Positions 37,122-46,309 of a stretch of DNA of 64,000 nucleotides are shown here, piece by piece. This DNA is from Thermococcus bergensis (GTDB taxonomy: Archaea > Methanobacteriota_B > Thermococci > Thermococcales > Thermococcaceae). Each line of letters starts with the position of its first letter. The first letter of the stretch is position 1. The stretch covers positions 806,001 to 870,000 of the forward strand of contig NZ_JABFNK010000005.1 of assembly GCF_020386975.1 (NCBI RefSeq), given 5' to 3'. The translations under genes and the position numbers were made by a program. The notes below the pieces were generated by a model, which worked only from the letters and a program-made list of their open reading frames with translations, had not been told where the DNA came from and searched no databases.

Positions 37122-38258
37122 ATGGCCATGAGGACGCTCACTGACGTTTTCAGGGAACTTCTAAGAGAGAAGGGTATAGACAAAGTCGGGAGCCTCTCTA
37201 GAAGAATCCCCAAAAGGTCTTCAGAAAAACCGCTCCAGGAAATTGCCCTAGCCCTTCTTGAAGAAAAAGGGGTAATTGTAAAAGTAAAAGAACCCACGAC
37301 AATAGCATGGGACTTGGAAGGAAAGCCTACAAGAGGAGCGCTTTTTGCGTACATACCTTTGAGCTCTTCTCATCTCGAAAAGTTTGAAATCGTAATTACC
37401 GGCAAAGACCTCAAGGAAAAGCTTTCTCAGCTCAGCTACCCTTATTTCATAATCGACCTCATGCACTGGGAGAAGCACACGGAAAAAGAAAAGAAGAAGG
37501 TTGCCCTTCAAGCGTCTCAAAGCTACGGGGTTATTAGGGATTACCTCTGGGGTGAACGCTTGGCTCTTACGTGGGTCAACGAAGAGTTCAAGGAAATGGC
37601 GAACTTTCCATTAGATAAGGTAACTGCCTACGAGGGGCCGACGTGGGAGTTCCTCAACGAAAAGGGGATAGAAACGGTTGTGCTTCTCGATCCATGGGCC
37701 GAGAAAGACCTGAGCGAGGAGGACTTCTCAGCGGGTGCATTCATAATCGGCGGAATCGTCGATACCGGAGGAACGAAGAAGAAAACCACTCCAAAAATAG
37801 GAGAGGAGCTCGAAAAGAGAGGCATAAAAGTCCTGAGGAGAAAAATCTCGCTAAAAGGGGATATAATCGGCGTCCCCGATAGGATAAATCTTATCCTTGA
37901 AATCCTGCTCAAGATGGTTTTGGAGGGCAAACCTATGGATGATGCTGTTTTAGAAGTTCAGTCGCCACTCCACGCGAAGTGGAGACTAAGGAAAGAGCTT
38001 CCAAAGCACAAGAAGAGGTTTTTAATAGGCGGAAAGAAGTTTCTGGTTGTTGAAAAAGAGCTCTTTGATGAGTACTCAAAGTGGCTCAATATAAGGTGGG
38101 AGGACTTCGTTCAGGTCTTGAGGGAGCTTGGCTTCGTAGCCCTTGAAAGGAAGAGGATCCAGCATCTTAATAAGATCTCAACTCCCAGACTAATCAACGG
38201 TAAGCTCTACAGGGTTATTCTGCTGAAAAAGGCCATGATGCTGTGCTATAACTGCTGA
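37122..38258 (+). CDS. Archaeal Trm10-type tRNA purine-9 N1-methyltransferase
   Basis: 378 residues. The central SPOUT region with GAFIIGGIVDTGG near residue 208 and GVPDRINLILEILL near 252 matches archaeal Trm10, which in T. kodakarensis methylates N1 of A9 and G9 of tRNA. Flanking N- and C-terminal domains are Thermococcales-specific in length. The ATG at 37122 (or the ATG at 37128) lies about 28 bases after CTTAAAAAC, so a leaderless start is possible. The assignment rests on remembered family features. Confidence 0.8.
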   Translation: MAMRTLTDVFRELLREKGIDKVGSLSRRIPKRSSEKPLQEIALALLEEKGVIVKVKEPTTIAWDLEGKPTRGALFAYIPLSSSHLEKFEIVITGKDLKEKLSQLSYPYFIIDLMHWEKHTEKEKKKVALQASQSYGVIRDYLWGERLALTWVNEEFKEMANFPLDKVTAYEGPTWEFLNEKGIETVVLLDPWAEKDLSEEDFSAGAFIIGGIVDTGGTKKKTTPKIGEELEKRGIKVLRRKISLKGDIIGVPDRINLILEILLKMVLEGKPMDDAVLEVQSPLHAKWRLRKELPKHKKRFLIGGKKFLVVEKELFDEYSKWLNIRWEDFVQVLRELGFVALERKRIQHLNKISTPRLINGKLYRVILLKKAMMLCYNC

Positions 38259-38301
38259 GCTGTTTCTGTTTTTATTTCCGAAAACCTTATAACTTATGGT
38301 A

Positions 38302-38328
38302 CCGTAAGTTACTTACGGGGGCGTAAGT
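38302..38328. promoter_or_regulatory. CCGTAAG palindrome before an ATPase gene
   Basis: CCGTAAG (38302-38308), three bases, CTTACGG (38312-38318), then a third half GCGTAAGT at 38321-38328, which ends four bases before the ATG of the ATPase gene. A TATA-like CTTATAACTT lies at about 38286. A protein bound here would block the promoter or start, so it is a likely operator, perhaps of the ATPase itself. Confidence 0.5.
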
Positions 38329-38331
38329 GCT

Positions 38332-39387
38332 ATGCTATTTGACCTGAGACCCAAAAGGAGAAGGGAAGAAATATTTGATAGGGAGAAGGAATTCGAAGAG
38401 CTCGAAAAAAGCTTAAATACCTACCCACTAACCCTCATATTGGGAATTCGGCGGGTTGGAAAGAGCTCCATTCTGCAGGCTTATCTAAATGAAAATCCTG
38501 GAATTTTGATTGATTGCCGGGAACTTTATGCAGAAAGCGGACATTTAACAAAAGAGGACCTCATAAAAGAACTTCAATCAAAAGCGGGGCTGCTAGAGAA
38601 GATAACATCAAAATTCAAAATTTCACTCGACCTGAAATTCATGACTATGGAACCTAGGGAAAGTTCCTTAAGGGAAGTCTTCAAAGAACTTAACAAAATC
38701 GGGGAGGAGCTAGGAAGATTTGTAATAGCTTTTGACGAGGCTCAATATCTCCGGTTCTATGGCTCAAGAGGGGGAAAAGAACTTTTAACACTGTTCGCTT
38801 ATGCCTATGATAACCTTCCAAACCTGAGATTAATCTTAACGGGTTCGGAAATTGGACTTCTCCACGATTTCCTTGATATAACAAACTATGAGAGCCCGCT
38901 TTATGGAAGACCCGTTGGAGAGATTATTGTGGAACCTTTTAACAGAGAGACTTCTTTTGAGTTTCTCAAACATGGATTTAAAGAAGCTGGAGCTGAGATT
39001 AGCGAAGAAGAAATAAAAAAGGCCGTAGGGCTTTTAGATGGAGTACCCGGTTGGCTTGTGACTTTTGGGGTAGAATATCTAAAGGATAAGGACTTTGAAA
39101 AAGCCATCCAGAGAACATTTAAGATCGCAAGGGGTCTCGTGATCGGAGAATTAAAGGAACTGGAGCGAAGGAGCCCGAGATATGTCGAAATTCTGAATGC
39201 CATAGCCCTTGGATACAGCAGGTGGAGTCTTATACGAGACTATTTAAGGGTAAGGGGGGATAGAATACCCGAACCGAGACTTTATACGTTGCTCGAGAAC
39301 TTGAAAAAAATGAGCTGGATAATTGAGGAAAACGAAACTTACAAGATAGCAGACCCCGTTGTTGCAACTGTATTACGGGGAAAATAA
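38332..39387 (+). CDS. Archaeal STAND-like ATPase (PF01637 type)
   Basis: 351 residues. P-loop GIRRVGKSS near residues 38-46, Walker B FDEAQ near 139, and a sensor TGSEIGLL near 172; the C-terminal 80 residues form a winged-helix-like domain. This expanded archaeal ATPase family is close to MoxR/Orc-type AAA+ proteins; roles are mostly unknown, with some members linked to mobile elements or stress. A palindromic operator-like site stands directly before its start, so self-regulation through the C-terminal domain is conceivable. Confidence 0.85.
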   Translation: MLFDLRPKRRREEIFDREKEFEELEKSLNTYPLTLILGIRRVGKSSILQAYLNENPGILIDCRELYAESGHLTKEDLIKELQSKAGLLEKITSKFKISLDLKFMTMEPRESSLREVFKELNKIGEELGRFVIAFDEAQYLRFYGSRGGKELLTLFAYAYDNLPNLRLILTGSEIGLLHDFLDITNYESPLYGRPVGEIIVEPFNRETSFEFLKHGFKEAGAEISEEEIKKAVGLLDGVPGWLVTFGVEYLKDKDFEKAIQRTFKIARGLVIGELKELERRSPRYVEILNAIALGYSRWSLIRDYLRVRGDRIPEPRLYTLLENLKKMSWIIEENETYKIADPVVATVLRGK

Positions 39388-39393
39388 AAAGTG

Positions 39394-42054
39394 TCAGAAG
39401 AAGAGGATAACAGCATCGCCAACGACTGCCGTTTCTACCTCTTCACCTTCGCTGAACACTGCCTTTCTTATGACGACATCTTCCTTGTCAAGCTCAACCT
39501 TCTGCCCTTCTACTTCGAACTCGACTTTTCCTTGTTCCTTAAGCGTTCTTGCAACTTCTTCTGCATTTTCCTTAAGATAAGCAGTTATCTTTGGCACGAG
39601 CTTTCCATACTTTGGCCCAACGGTCTTGAAGTTCGGCTTGATTTCGGTTATCCTCTCCTCAAGCTCCGGCTCGCCCTTGATTATCTCGAGCTTTTCGATG
39701 TTCATTGTTCCGGCAATGTCCTTTTCAATTGCCTTAACCATGTCATAGCTGTCGGTTGCATAGATTGCCACGTGTTTGAGCTTGGCGTTCAAAGCCAGGC
39801 CGTGGGAGTTCTTGTATCTCCTCATAGCCCCAACTATTTCGCTGGCGAGCTTTCCAAGCTTTTCTGCCTCTTCATCTATTCTGTCCTCCCTATAAGTGGG
39901 CCAGCTGAGGAGGTGCACGCTTTTAGCTCCAACTTTATCCTTGAACATCTCTTGGTAGAGTTCCTCGGTTATGTGTGGAGCGAGCGGTGCAAGCAGGAGG
40001 GTTAGGTTGTATAGAAGCTCGTACAATGCGACCTTAGCCTTTAGCTTGCTTTCCTCATCTTCTCCATAGAGGCGGTGCTTTATCATCTCGAGGTAGTCAT
40101 CCGCAACCTCGTGCCATACGAAAGTCATGAGCTCTCTCGTGAGCAGGTTGAAGCGGTACTTTTCGAGCTCTTCTGTTGCGAACTTTATCAGTCTGTGCAA
40201 TCTCGAAAGTATCCACCTGTCGAGGGGCTCAAGCTCAATATCCTTGTATTTCTCGTAGTCGAAGTCCGTGATGTGTCTTTCGGCAAAGCGGAAGATGTTC
40301 CACAGCTTCTGGAGGAAGCGGTAATTGTAGTCAACTATCTCCCACTTGAACGGGTGATCCTCTCCCGGAGGTGCCAAAGCTGTCCATAACCTTAGGGCAT
40401 CTGCTCCGTACTTTGGAATCACTTCCTCCGGTGAGACAACGTTTCCATAGCTCTTGCTCATCTTTCTTCCGTCTGGTCCGGCCACCATACCGTTGATAAG
40501 GATGTCGTGCCAAGGTTTCTGCCCGGTGAGCATATAAGTTCTGAAGATGGTGTAGAACGCCCACGTCCTTATGATATCAGTTCCCTGCGGCCTCAGTGAA
40601 GTTGGGAAGTTGTGCTTGAACCACTTCTCATCTCTTTGCCACTTGCTTATGACTAAGGGGGTTATGCTCGAGTCCACCCAGCAGTCAAGGACGTCCTTTA
40701 CGCCCTCTAAGTTTGTGCTTCCACACTTCGGACACTTATCCACTGGAGGTTTGTCGAATCTTGGATCTACTGGCAGGTCTTCTTCTCTCGCTGGGATTAT
40801 CTCGCCACAATCCCTACACACCCAGAAGGGAATTGGTGTTCCAAAGACTCTCTGTCTGCTTATTACCCAATCCCAATCCATGCTCTCCGCCCAGTCCTTG
40901 AGCCTTAGGAACATGTCCTCCGGATACCACTTAATCTGCTCTGCCACTTTAACTATCTCATCCGTGAAGTCCTTCACCTTGATGAACCACTGCTTCTTTG
41001 GCAACAGCTCAATCGGCGCCATACATGAACTTCTTTCCGTGTGTCTCAATACACGGTGATGTACTTTTTCTTTCTTATAGAGAAGACCCATCTCTTCGAG
41101 GTCTTTTGCTATCGCTTTCCTTGCCTCTTCGGTCGTTAGTCCCTTATACTTGCCGGCGTTCTCGTTCATTCTGCCGTCTTCACTAATCGCTATAATCACG
41201 GGCAAGTTGTAGCGCTTCTGCCACACTACGTCCTGCTCATCACCGTAAGTACAGTTGTAAACAGCTCCCGTTCCAAAGTTCGGATCCACATCCTCATCCG
41301 CTAATATGGGTACTTCTCTCTCAAATATCGGGAGCTTTACCTTCTTACCAACCTTATCCTTATAGCGCTCATCCTCAGGGTGAACGAATACGGCTACACA
41401 TGCTGGCATGAGCTCAGGTCTTGTGGTGGCTATTGGTATGTAGTCATCTTCTCCAGCAATAGGAAGCTTGATGTAGTAGAGGTAGCCATCCTCTTCAACG
41501 TATCCTACTTCTGCCTTTGCAAGGCTTGTCCTGCACCTTGGGCACCAGTAAACCGGGTGTTTGTCCTGGTAAAGGAGACCCTTCTTGTAGAACTCGAGAA
41601 GGGATTTCTGCACCAGAGCTTTGTAGTCATCATCCATTGTGTGATATTCTAGATCCCAGTCCGCAGAATAGCCTATTCTAATGAACTGGTTCCTCATAGA
41701 TTCTATAGCCTGCCATGTCCATTCTATACACTTCTTGAGAAACTCCTCTGGCTGGTCTTTACTTATCCCAAACTCTTTCTCCACTTTAAGCTCCGTTGGA
41801 AGGCCATGGTTATCAAAGCCCTGCGGGAAGAGGACGTTGTAGCCTCTCATTCTCTTATACCTTGCCACGATGTCAATCCACGTATGGCTCAGCACGTGGC
41901 CTAAGTGCAGGGTACCGCTCGTAAACGGCGGCGGAGTATCTATGGAATAAGCCGGCCTCTTTTCATCGAGCTCGTATTTGTAGATTTTCTCCTCAAGCCA
42001 GAACTTCTGCCACTTTGGTTCTATCTCATTTGGATCGTAGGTCTTCGGGAGCAT
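39394..42054 (-). CDS. valS: Valyl-tRNA synthetase
   Basis: 886-residue class I synthetase. HLGHVLSH (HIGH signature) near residue 49, the KMSKS loop in GRKMSKSYGN near residue 535, an editing domain between them, and an HVRCxxC-like zinc segment CPRCRTSL. It charges tRNA-Val and edits misacylated threonine. The ATG at 42054 follows GAGGTGAT; a GTG at 42063 lies in that site. It converges with the ATPase gene, six bases between stops. Confidence 0.96.
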   Translation of the reverse strand: MLPKTYDPNEIEPKWQKFWLEEKIYKYELDEKRPAYSIDTPPPFTSGTLHLGHVLSHTWIDIVARYKRMRGYNVLFPQGFDNHGLPTELKVEKEFGISKDQPEEFLKKCIEWTWQAIESMRNQFIRIGYSADWDLEYHTMDDDYKALVQKSLLEFYKKGLLYQDKHPVYWCPRCRTSLAKAEVGYVEEDGYLYYIKLPIAGEDDYIPIATTRPELMPACVAVFVHPEDERYKDKVGKKVKLPIFEREVPILADEDVDPNFGTGAVYNCTYGDEQDVVWQKRYNLPVIIAISEDGRMNENAGKYKGLTTEEARKAIAKDLEEMGLLYKKEKVHHRVLRHTERSSCMAPIELLPKKQWFIKVKDFTDEIVKVAEQIKWYPEDMFLRLKDWAESMDWDWVISRQRVFGTPIPFWVCRDCGEIIPAREEDLPVDPRFDKPPVDKCPKCGSTNLEGVKDVLDCWVDSSITPLVISKWQRDEKWFKHNFPTSLRPQGTDIIRTWAFYTIFRTYMLTGQKPWHDILINGMVAGPDGRKMSKSYGNVVSPEEVIPKYGADALRLWTALAPPGEDHPFKWEIVDYNYRFLQKLWNIFRFAERHITDFDYEKYKDIELEPLDRWILSRLHRLIKFATEELEKYRFNLLTRELMTFVWHEVADDYLEMIKHRLYGEDEESKLKAKVALYELLYNLTLLLAPLAPHITEELYQEMFKDKVGAKSVHLLSWPTYREDRIDEEAEKLGKLASEIVGAMRRYKNSHGLALNAKLKHVAIYATDSYDMVKAIEKDIAGTMNIEKLEIIKGEPELEERITEIKPNFKTVGPKYGKLVPKITAYLKENAEEVARTLKEQGKVEFEVEGQKVELDKEDVVIRKAVFSEGEEVETAVVGDAVILFF

Positions 42055-42265
42055 TTCTATCACCTCTTTTGAAGATGTTTAACCTATCAAAAGCGTACCT
42101 TAAAAAGGTTAATCCTTCCGGCGGCGGTGAGAGAAAGTTCACTAACCAGAAAAGGAAGAATCTTTTTTCAATAAATTCAGCAATCGGTGTGGCGATTGAC
42201 GATATGCACCACCAGAAAATAAAGGGGATTTGGGGTTTAAAAAGTTTACTTTTTCTTTCCAAAAG

Positions 42266-42286
42266 CCTCGCCCCTTTAGGGCGAGG
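42266..42286. repeat. Hairpin at the left side of the tnpB element
   Basis: CCTCGCCC, loop CTTTA, GGGCGAGG: an 8-bp stem about 90 bases before the small gene that precedes tnpB. IS200/IS605 elements carry hairpins at both ends, so this probably marks or lies near the left end. The exact end could not be set. The rest of 42055-42378 holds the valS promoter side (TATA-like CCTTTTTAAGG near 42105) and no gene I can support. Confidence 0.5.
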
Positions 42287-42378
42287 ATGCAGTAATTGGA
42301 AAACCAGCCTAAAGGCAGGAGAGCACTCTACCAGAACACTTAAATACTAAAACATGCTACTAAATACAGGTGAGTGGA

Positions 42379-42552
42379 GTGGGAGTAATCACCATCTCCG
42401 TTGATGATGAGGTCGAAAAGAAATTTAGAGAACTCGTGGCGAAAAAATACGGGAAAATCCGAGGAGCTTTGGGAGTAGCTGTGACTGAAGCTATGAAGCT
42501 CTGGATTAAAAAAGTTGAGAGCGAGGAAAATGAAGCGGACGGTAACCGTTAA
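42379..42552 (+). CDS. Small ribbon-helix-helix-like protein preceding tnpB
   Basis: About 57 residues with the pattern ITISVDDEVEKKFRELVAKK, then GALGVAVTEAMKLWIKK, typical of short archaeal antitoxin/RHH-like proteins. Starts at GTG 42379 or GTG 42370; neither is decisive. It overlaps tnpB by 23 bases, so they are translated together. It may regulate the element. An orphan VapB-type antitoxin is the alternative, but no toxin gene is adjacent. Confidence 0.65.
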   Translation: MGVITISVDDEVEKKFRELVAKKYGKIRGALGVAVTEAMKLWIKKVESEENEADGNR

Positions 42553-43840
42553 GCTCCAGCCCTCAAAAGCCCAAGAGAAAACCCTCAAAGAGTTAGCCCT
42601 AATCAGCTCCAAAGTCTGGAATAGAGTAAACTACCTCCGCAGGCAAGAATTCTTTGAGGGAAAACCAATAGACTTCAACAAAACCGAGAAAATAGCTTAT
42701 GAAGAGTTTAAATCCGAAATCGGTTCCGCAACAGTTCAGCAAATTTGCAGGAAAAATGCTGAAGCCTGGCGTTCCTTCTTCTCCCTCATCAGGAATAAAC
42801 GGAACGGAGAACTCCCCAACTGGCTTAAACCAAAACCGCCGAACTACTTGAAAGATAATGAAAAAAGGAAAGCACTAATAGTCCTGAGGAATGACCAATA
42901 CGGGATTGAGGGGAATAAACTAATCCTCAAAGGCCTTGGAAAGTTCAAAAAGCTGGAAGTCCAGTTCAAGGGGAGAATACACTTGAAGGGAAAGCAAGGG
43001 AGATTGGAGATAACCTTCGACCCGGTAAAGCGGAAATGGTATGCTCACATCAGCATCACCGTAGAGAAGAAACTTCGGGGTGGGGAATGGGTAGAAGTTC
43101 CAAGACAGCCGTTAGGCAACCTCTCTGCAGGAATAGACCTCGGAGTGAACAACCTAATGGCCGTTTACGTTGAAAACGGGGAGAGTTTCTTAGTCAATGG
43201 TAGGCCGTTAAAATCAATAGCCTTCTACTGGCAGAAGAGGATTGCTGAGTATCAGTCCAAACTCAACAGGTCTGGGGCTAAGAAGAGTAGAAAACTCTCA
43301 AGAATGCATAAGAAGGCGAGGCTACAAGCAGGGCATTACATTAATACTGCCGTTAGGCAGACTGTTGAGAAACTTTATCACCTCGGAGTCTCCAGAATTG
43401 TGGTAGGCTATCCAAAAGGGATAGCGAGGACCTCTGATAAAGGCAGAAAGCAGAATTATCTCCTCTCCCACGTGTGGCGGTTCAATACAGTAATTCAAAG
43501 ACTCAAGGAAGTTGCTGAAGAGTATGGTATTCAAGTTTTAGTTGTCAATGAGGCTTTCACTTCTAAGACCTGCCCTGTCTGCGGGAAGCCCCATGAGGGG
43601 GCAAGGTTTGTTCGTGGTTTATTTAAGTGTCCCGGGACGGGGCTTATCTTTAACGCCGACTTGGTTGGAGCTTTCAATATCTTAAAGAAGGTTGCCAAAA
43701 CCATAACCCCGAACTTGGGCGGTTTGTATGCCCAAGGGAAGGGTAACGGGGGCGAGACCGTCCCCGAGGGGCTGAAAGCCCGCTTTAGGTTGGGCTTTAA
43801 TGAAGCCCCTCAAACCTCCCCTCCATTGGCGAGGGGTTAA
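42530..43840 (+). CDS. tnpB: IS605-family TnpB nuclease with incomplete zinc finger
   Basis: 436 residues. RuvC residues are in place: D203 (GIDLGVNN), E341 (VVNEAFTSKTC) and D377 (FNADLVGA). The zinc ribbon has C348, C351 and C367, but position 370, normally the fourth cysteine, is Thr (KCPGTG). TnpB proteins are RNA-guided nucleases that use an RNA from the 3' part of the element. Loss of a zinc ligand may weaken the protein. ATG at 42530 follows GAGGA. No tnpA transposase is present, so the element depends on one elsewhere. Confidence 0.92.
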   Translation: MKRTVTVKLQPSKAQEKTLKELALISSKVWNRVNYLRRQEFFEGKPIDFNKTEKIAYEEFKSEIGSATVQQICRKNAEAWRSFFSLIRNKRNGELPNWLKPKPPNYLKDNEKRKALIVLRNDQYGIEGNKLILKGLGKFKKLEVQFKGRIHLKGKQGRLEITFDPVKRKWYAHISITVEKKLRGGEWVEVPRQPLGNLSAGIDLGVNNLMAVYVENGESFLVNGRPLKSIAFYWQKRIAEYQSKLNRSGAKKSRKLSRMHKKARLQAGHYINTAVRQTVEKLYHLGVSRIVVGYPKGIARTSDKGRKQNYLLSHVWRFNTVIQRLKEVAEEYGIQVLVVNEAFTSKTCPVCGKPHEGARFVRGLFKCPGTGLIFNADLVGAFNILKKVAKTITPNLGGLYAQGKGNGGETVPEGLKARFRLGFNEAPQTSPPLARG

Positions 43841-43880
43841 CTCGTTGGAACCCCCGCCCTTCACGGCGGGGAGGAGGTCA
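43819..43880 (+). mobile_element. Right end of the tnpB element, probable guide-RNA scaffold
   Basis: Two hairpins in row: CCCCTC/GAGGGG (43819-43837) and CCCCGCC/GGCGGGG (43852-43871), then AGGAGGTCA up to 43880. In IS605-type elements the 3' end of tnpB and this hairpin region make the guide RNA, with the guide taken from the flanking DNA just after the end. The 16-base ending GGCGGGGAGGAGGTCA recurs at 57978-57993. Confidence 0.65.
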
Positions 43881-44627
43881 GTTAATTCCAACAAGCCAGT
43901 ATCTTCTGTCATTTGGGGCAAGTTCTCTCTTTAAATTTCCGTAGATTCTAACTTCGCTAAAGTGCTCTCTTGCTAGAAGCCTCATTTCTCTTGGGGTGTA
44001 GATTTGGAGCTCGTCATCAACGAAAAACGCTTTAGTATCTCCATTTGGCTTAGTTATCTGCACGAGCCTCTTGAAGCGGAGCTTTTGGAAAGCTGGCTCT
44101 ACCTCACGCCAATCTGTAATTACCAGCTTTTCTTCACCTTTTTGCTCGTCCCACACTATTGGGCCGTTGCTCCCTCCATAGAACCAGCATGGAAAGTCTG
44201 CGATGAACACTCCTCCTGGCCTAAGAGCTTTAACAACACCATTAAATAGCTTCTTAAGGTTCTTCTCATCGAAATACATGATGCTGGAGAAGAACATTGT
44301 AATAGCATCGAATTCATTCTCGAAGGTTATTTCAAGGGCATCTCCTTGAAGGAACTCAACGCCTAAATCTCTTTCTTCGGCTTTTCGTCTTGCAACTTTA
44401 AGCATTTCTTCATGCAGGTCTAAGCCAATAACATCATAGCCCCTCTCTGCGAGCTCAAGGGTTGGAATCCCCGTTCCACAGGCCAAATCGAGGATTCGCT
44501 TTACTTCTCGCTTTGCATCTTTTTTAAATATTTCCTCAACAAAGTCGATCTCCATCTTAACTCTCTCAGCCCTTTTTCGATAGATGGCATCATAATACTC
44601 TGCCAGAACCGTGTAGAGCTCGTGCAT
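43878..44627 (-). CDS. Class I SAM-dependent methyltransferase
   Basis: 249 residues with the SAM motif LDLACGTGIPTLELAERG near residue 50 and VIGLDLHEEML after it; the rest resembles small-molecule methyltransferases. Substrate unknown. The last codons read into the right end of the tnpB element, whose TCA supplies the TGA stop; the native C-terminus may have been slightly different. Divergent from the McrBC-like operon. Confidence 0.85.
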   Translation of the reverse strand: MHELYTVLAEYYDAIYRKRAERVKMEIDFVEEIFKKDAKREVKRILDLACGTGIPTLELAERGYDVIGLDLHEEMLKVARRKAEERDLGVEFLQGDALEITFENEFDAITMFFSSIMYFDEKNLKKLFNGVVKALRPGGVFIADFPCWFYGGSNGPIVWDEQKGEEKLVITDWREVEPAFQKLRFKRLVQITKPNGDTKAFFVDDELQIYTPREMRLLAREHFSEVRIYGNLKRELAPNDRRYWLVGIN

Positions 44628-44764
44628 GTAATCACCTTAGATTGTTGGGGTTTGATTCTTTAAAAAAGTTAAGACCTACCGTCTTTGTTTAATCCACCTC
44701 TAGAAAAATCTAAATATTTCCAATGATAAAATATAATTATGAGGGTTGTTGGGGTGTATCAGCG

Positions 44765-46306
44765 ATGAAAATAACCGTTTTCGATGGTGCCGATACTATT
44801 GGTGGAACAAAGATTCACGTTGAAGAAGGTGAAAATGGTCTCTTCCTGGACTTTGGAATGAATTTTGCAAAGTATTCTCAATATTATGAAGAATTCATAA
44901 GCGAAAGAACAGCTAGGGGAATTTATGACCTCTGGCGTCTTGGGATGATACCAAAGCTCAACATCTATCGAAAAGATCTAATTCCAGAAGATCTTTTCCG
45001 TGAGGTTGGAAGATTCCCAAGGCCCAAGGTTGATGCAATCCTCATAAGTCACGCTCACCTAGACCACGTTGGAAACGTGGCCCTTCTTGACAAAAACATT
45101 CCTATAGTGGGCTCTCCAACGACAATATCGATAATTAAGGCTTTGAATGACACGGCAGCTGGTGGGAGCCATTTTGGCATGGAGTCCCCATATTACAAAG
45201 TTAGAGTGAGGAAGGATGAGGAAGGTTATGTTTTGGAGGCAGACAGGAAGTCCCATTACTTCTCGAGGGATGTCATCCTCACTGAAGACTCACAAGACCT
45301 CTCGGATTTCCTCTTTTACAGGCCTGGACAGGAATCTCCAAGAGCTAAGAAAATTTTGCCCGGTGATGTGAAAACCGTCAATGAGGAAGATTTAGGATTT
45401 GAAATTAAGCCATTTAATGTGGATCACTCAATTTACGGTGCAACGGCTTACATAATTGAAGGGGAGATAAGCTTGGCCTATACTGGGGACTTTCGATTAC
45501 ATGGCAAAAATGGCGACAAAACCAGAAAGTTCATCAAAGAAGCAAAAAACGTGAGCATTTTGATAACTGAGGGCACAAGAGTTGGCAGGGAGGAGCATGA
45601 AAATGTTTCTGAAGAGGAGGTTTATAAGAATGCTCTAAAGATAGCTGAAGAGGCCAAGGGTCTTGTTGTGGCTGATTTTTCAGCGAGAAATTTCGAACGA
45701 CTTGAGAACTTTAAGGAAATCGCAGAAAAAACAGGACGAGAGCTTGTGATAACCGCAAAAGATGCGTACTTTCTCCATGCGCTAAAACTTGTTGATGGTG
45801 TTGATAGACTTGCAGGTCTCAGGATCTATGGAAACTTTAAAGCCACACGCCAAAAGTGGGAGGAGATAGTGGTTTGGGGCAATTATGCTGAGCAGTATGC
45901 TTCTCCATTCGAAATCAGAAAAGGACAAGAAAACTACATTCTCTGCTTTTCATTCTACGATATGCCCCATCTATTGGATGTGATGCCCAATGGAGGGGTT
46001 TACATCTATTCATCAAGTGAAGCCTTTACCGAGGAACAGACGTTTAGTTTCCTTCGCCTCTGGAACTGGCTTCAGTATTTTGGCTTTGAAGTCCATGGAT
46101 TCAGGGTTGATGCTGAAGGAAAGCCAATATTTGAAAGGGGGCTCCACGCTTCAGGACACGTTTCTAGGGAAGAATTAGAAAAAGTAATTGATGAGATTGA
46201 TCCCGATTACATCATCCCCGTCCACACGGAAAGCCGGGAGTGGTTTAAAGAGAACTGGGAAGAAAAAACTGTTATTTTAAAAAATGGTGGTAGTTGGGAG
46301 GTTTAA
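44765..46306 (+). CDS. Metallo-beta-lactamase-fold nuclease-like protein, first gene of the McrBC-like operon
   Basis: 513 residues. The metal motif HAHLDH is at residues 96-101; further ligands are likely in NVDHSIYG, YTGDFRLHG and the C-terminal IIPVHTESREWF. The order fits RNase J/CPSF-like (beta-CASP-type) hydrolases with an unusual insertion (about 150-200). It should act on RNA or DNA, but a role is not proven. The ATG at 44765 follows GGGGTG. It is the first of five closely packed genes that end with an McrB-like motor, so a defence role is plausible. Confidence 0.85.
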   Translation: MKITVFDGADTIGGTKIHVEEGENGLFLDFGMNFAKYSQYYEEFISERTARGIYDLWRLGMIPKLNIYRKDLIPEDLFREVGRFPRPKVDAILISHAHLDHVGNVALLDKNIPIVGSPTTISIIKALNDTAAGGSHFGMESPYYKVRVRKDEEGYVLEADRKSHYFSRDVILTEDSQDLSDFLFYRPGQESPRAKKILPGDVKTVNEEDLGFEIKPFNVDHSIYGATAYIIEGEISLAYTGDFRLHGKNGDKTRKFIKEAKNVSILITEGTRVGREEHENVSEEEVYKNALKIAEEAKGLVVADFSARNFERLENFKEIAEKTGRELVITAKDAYFLHALKLVDGVDRLAGLRIYGNFKATRQKWEEIVVWGNYAEQYASPFEIRKGQENYILCFSFYDMPHLLDVMPNGGVYIYSSSEAFTEEQTFSFLRLWNWLQYFGFEVHGFRVDAEGKPIFERGLHASGHVSREELEKVIDEIDPDYIIPVHTESREWFKENWEEKTVILKNGGSWEV

Positions 46307-46309
46307 CAA

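Noticed and set aside
42026-42262. Minus-strand frame before valS
   Set aside because: Overlaps the valS start and promoter side; hydrophobic composition without ribosome site.
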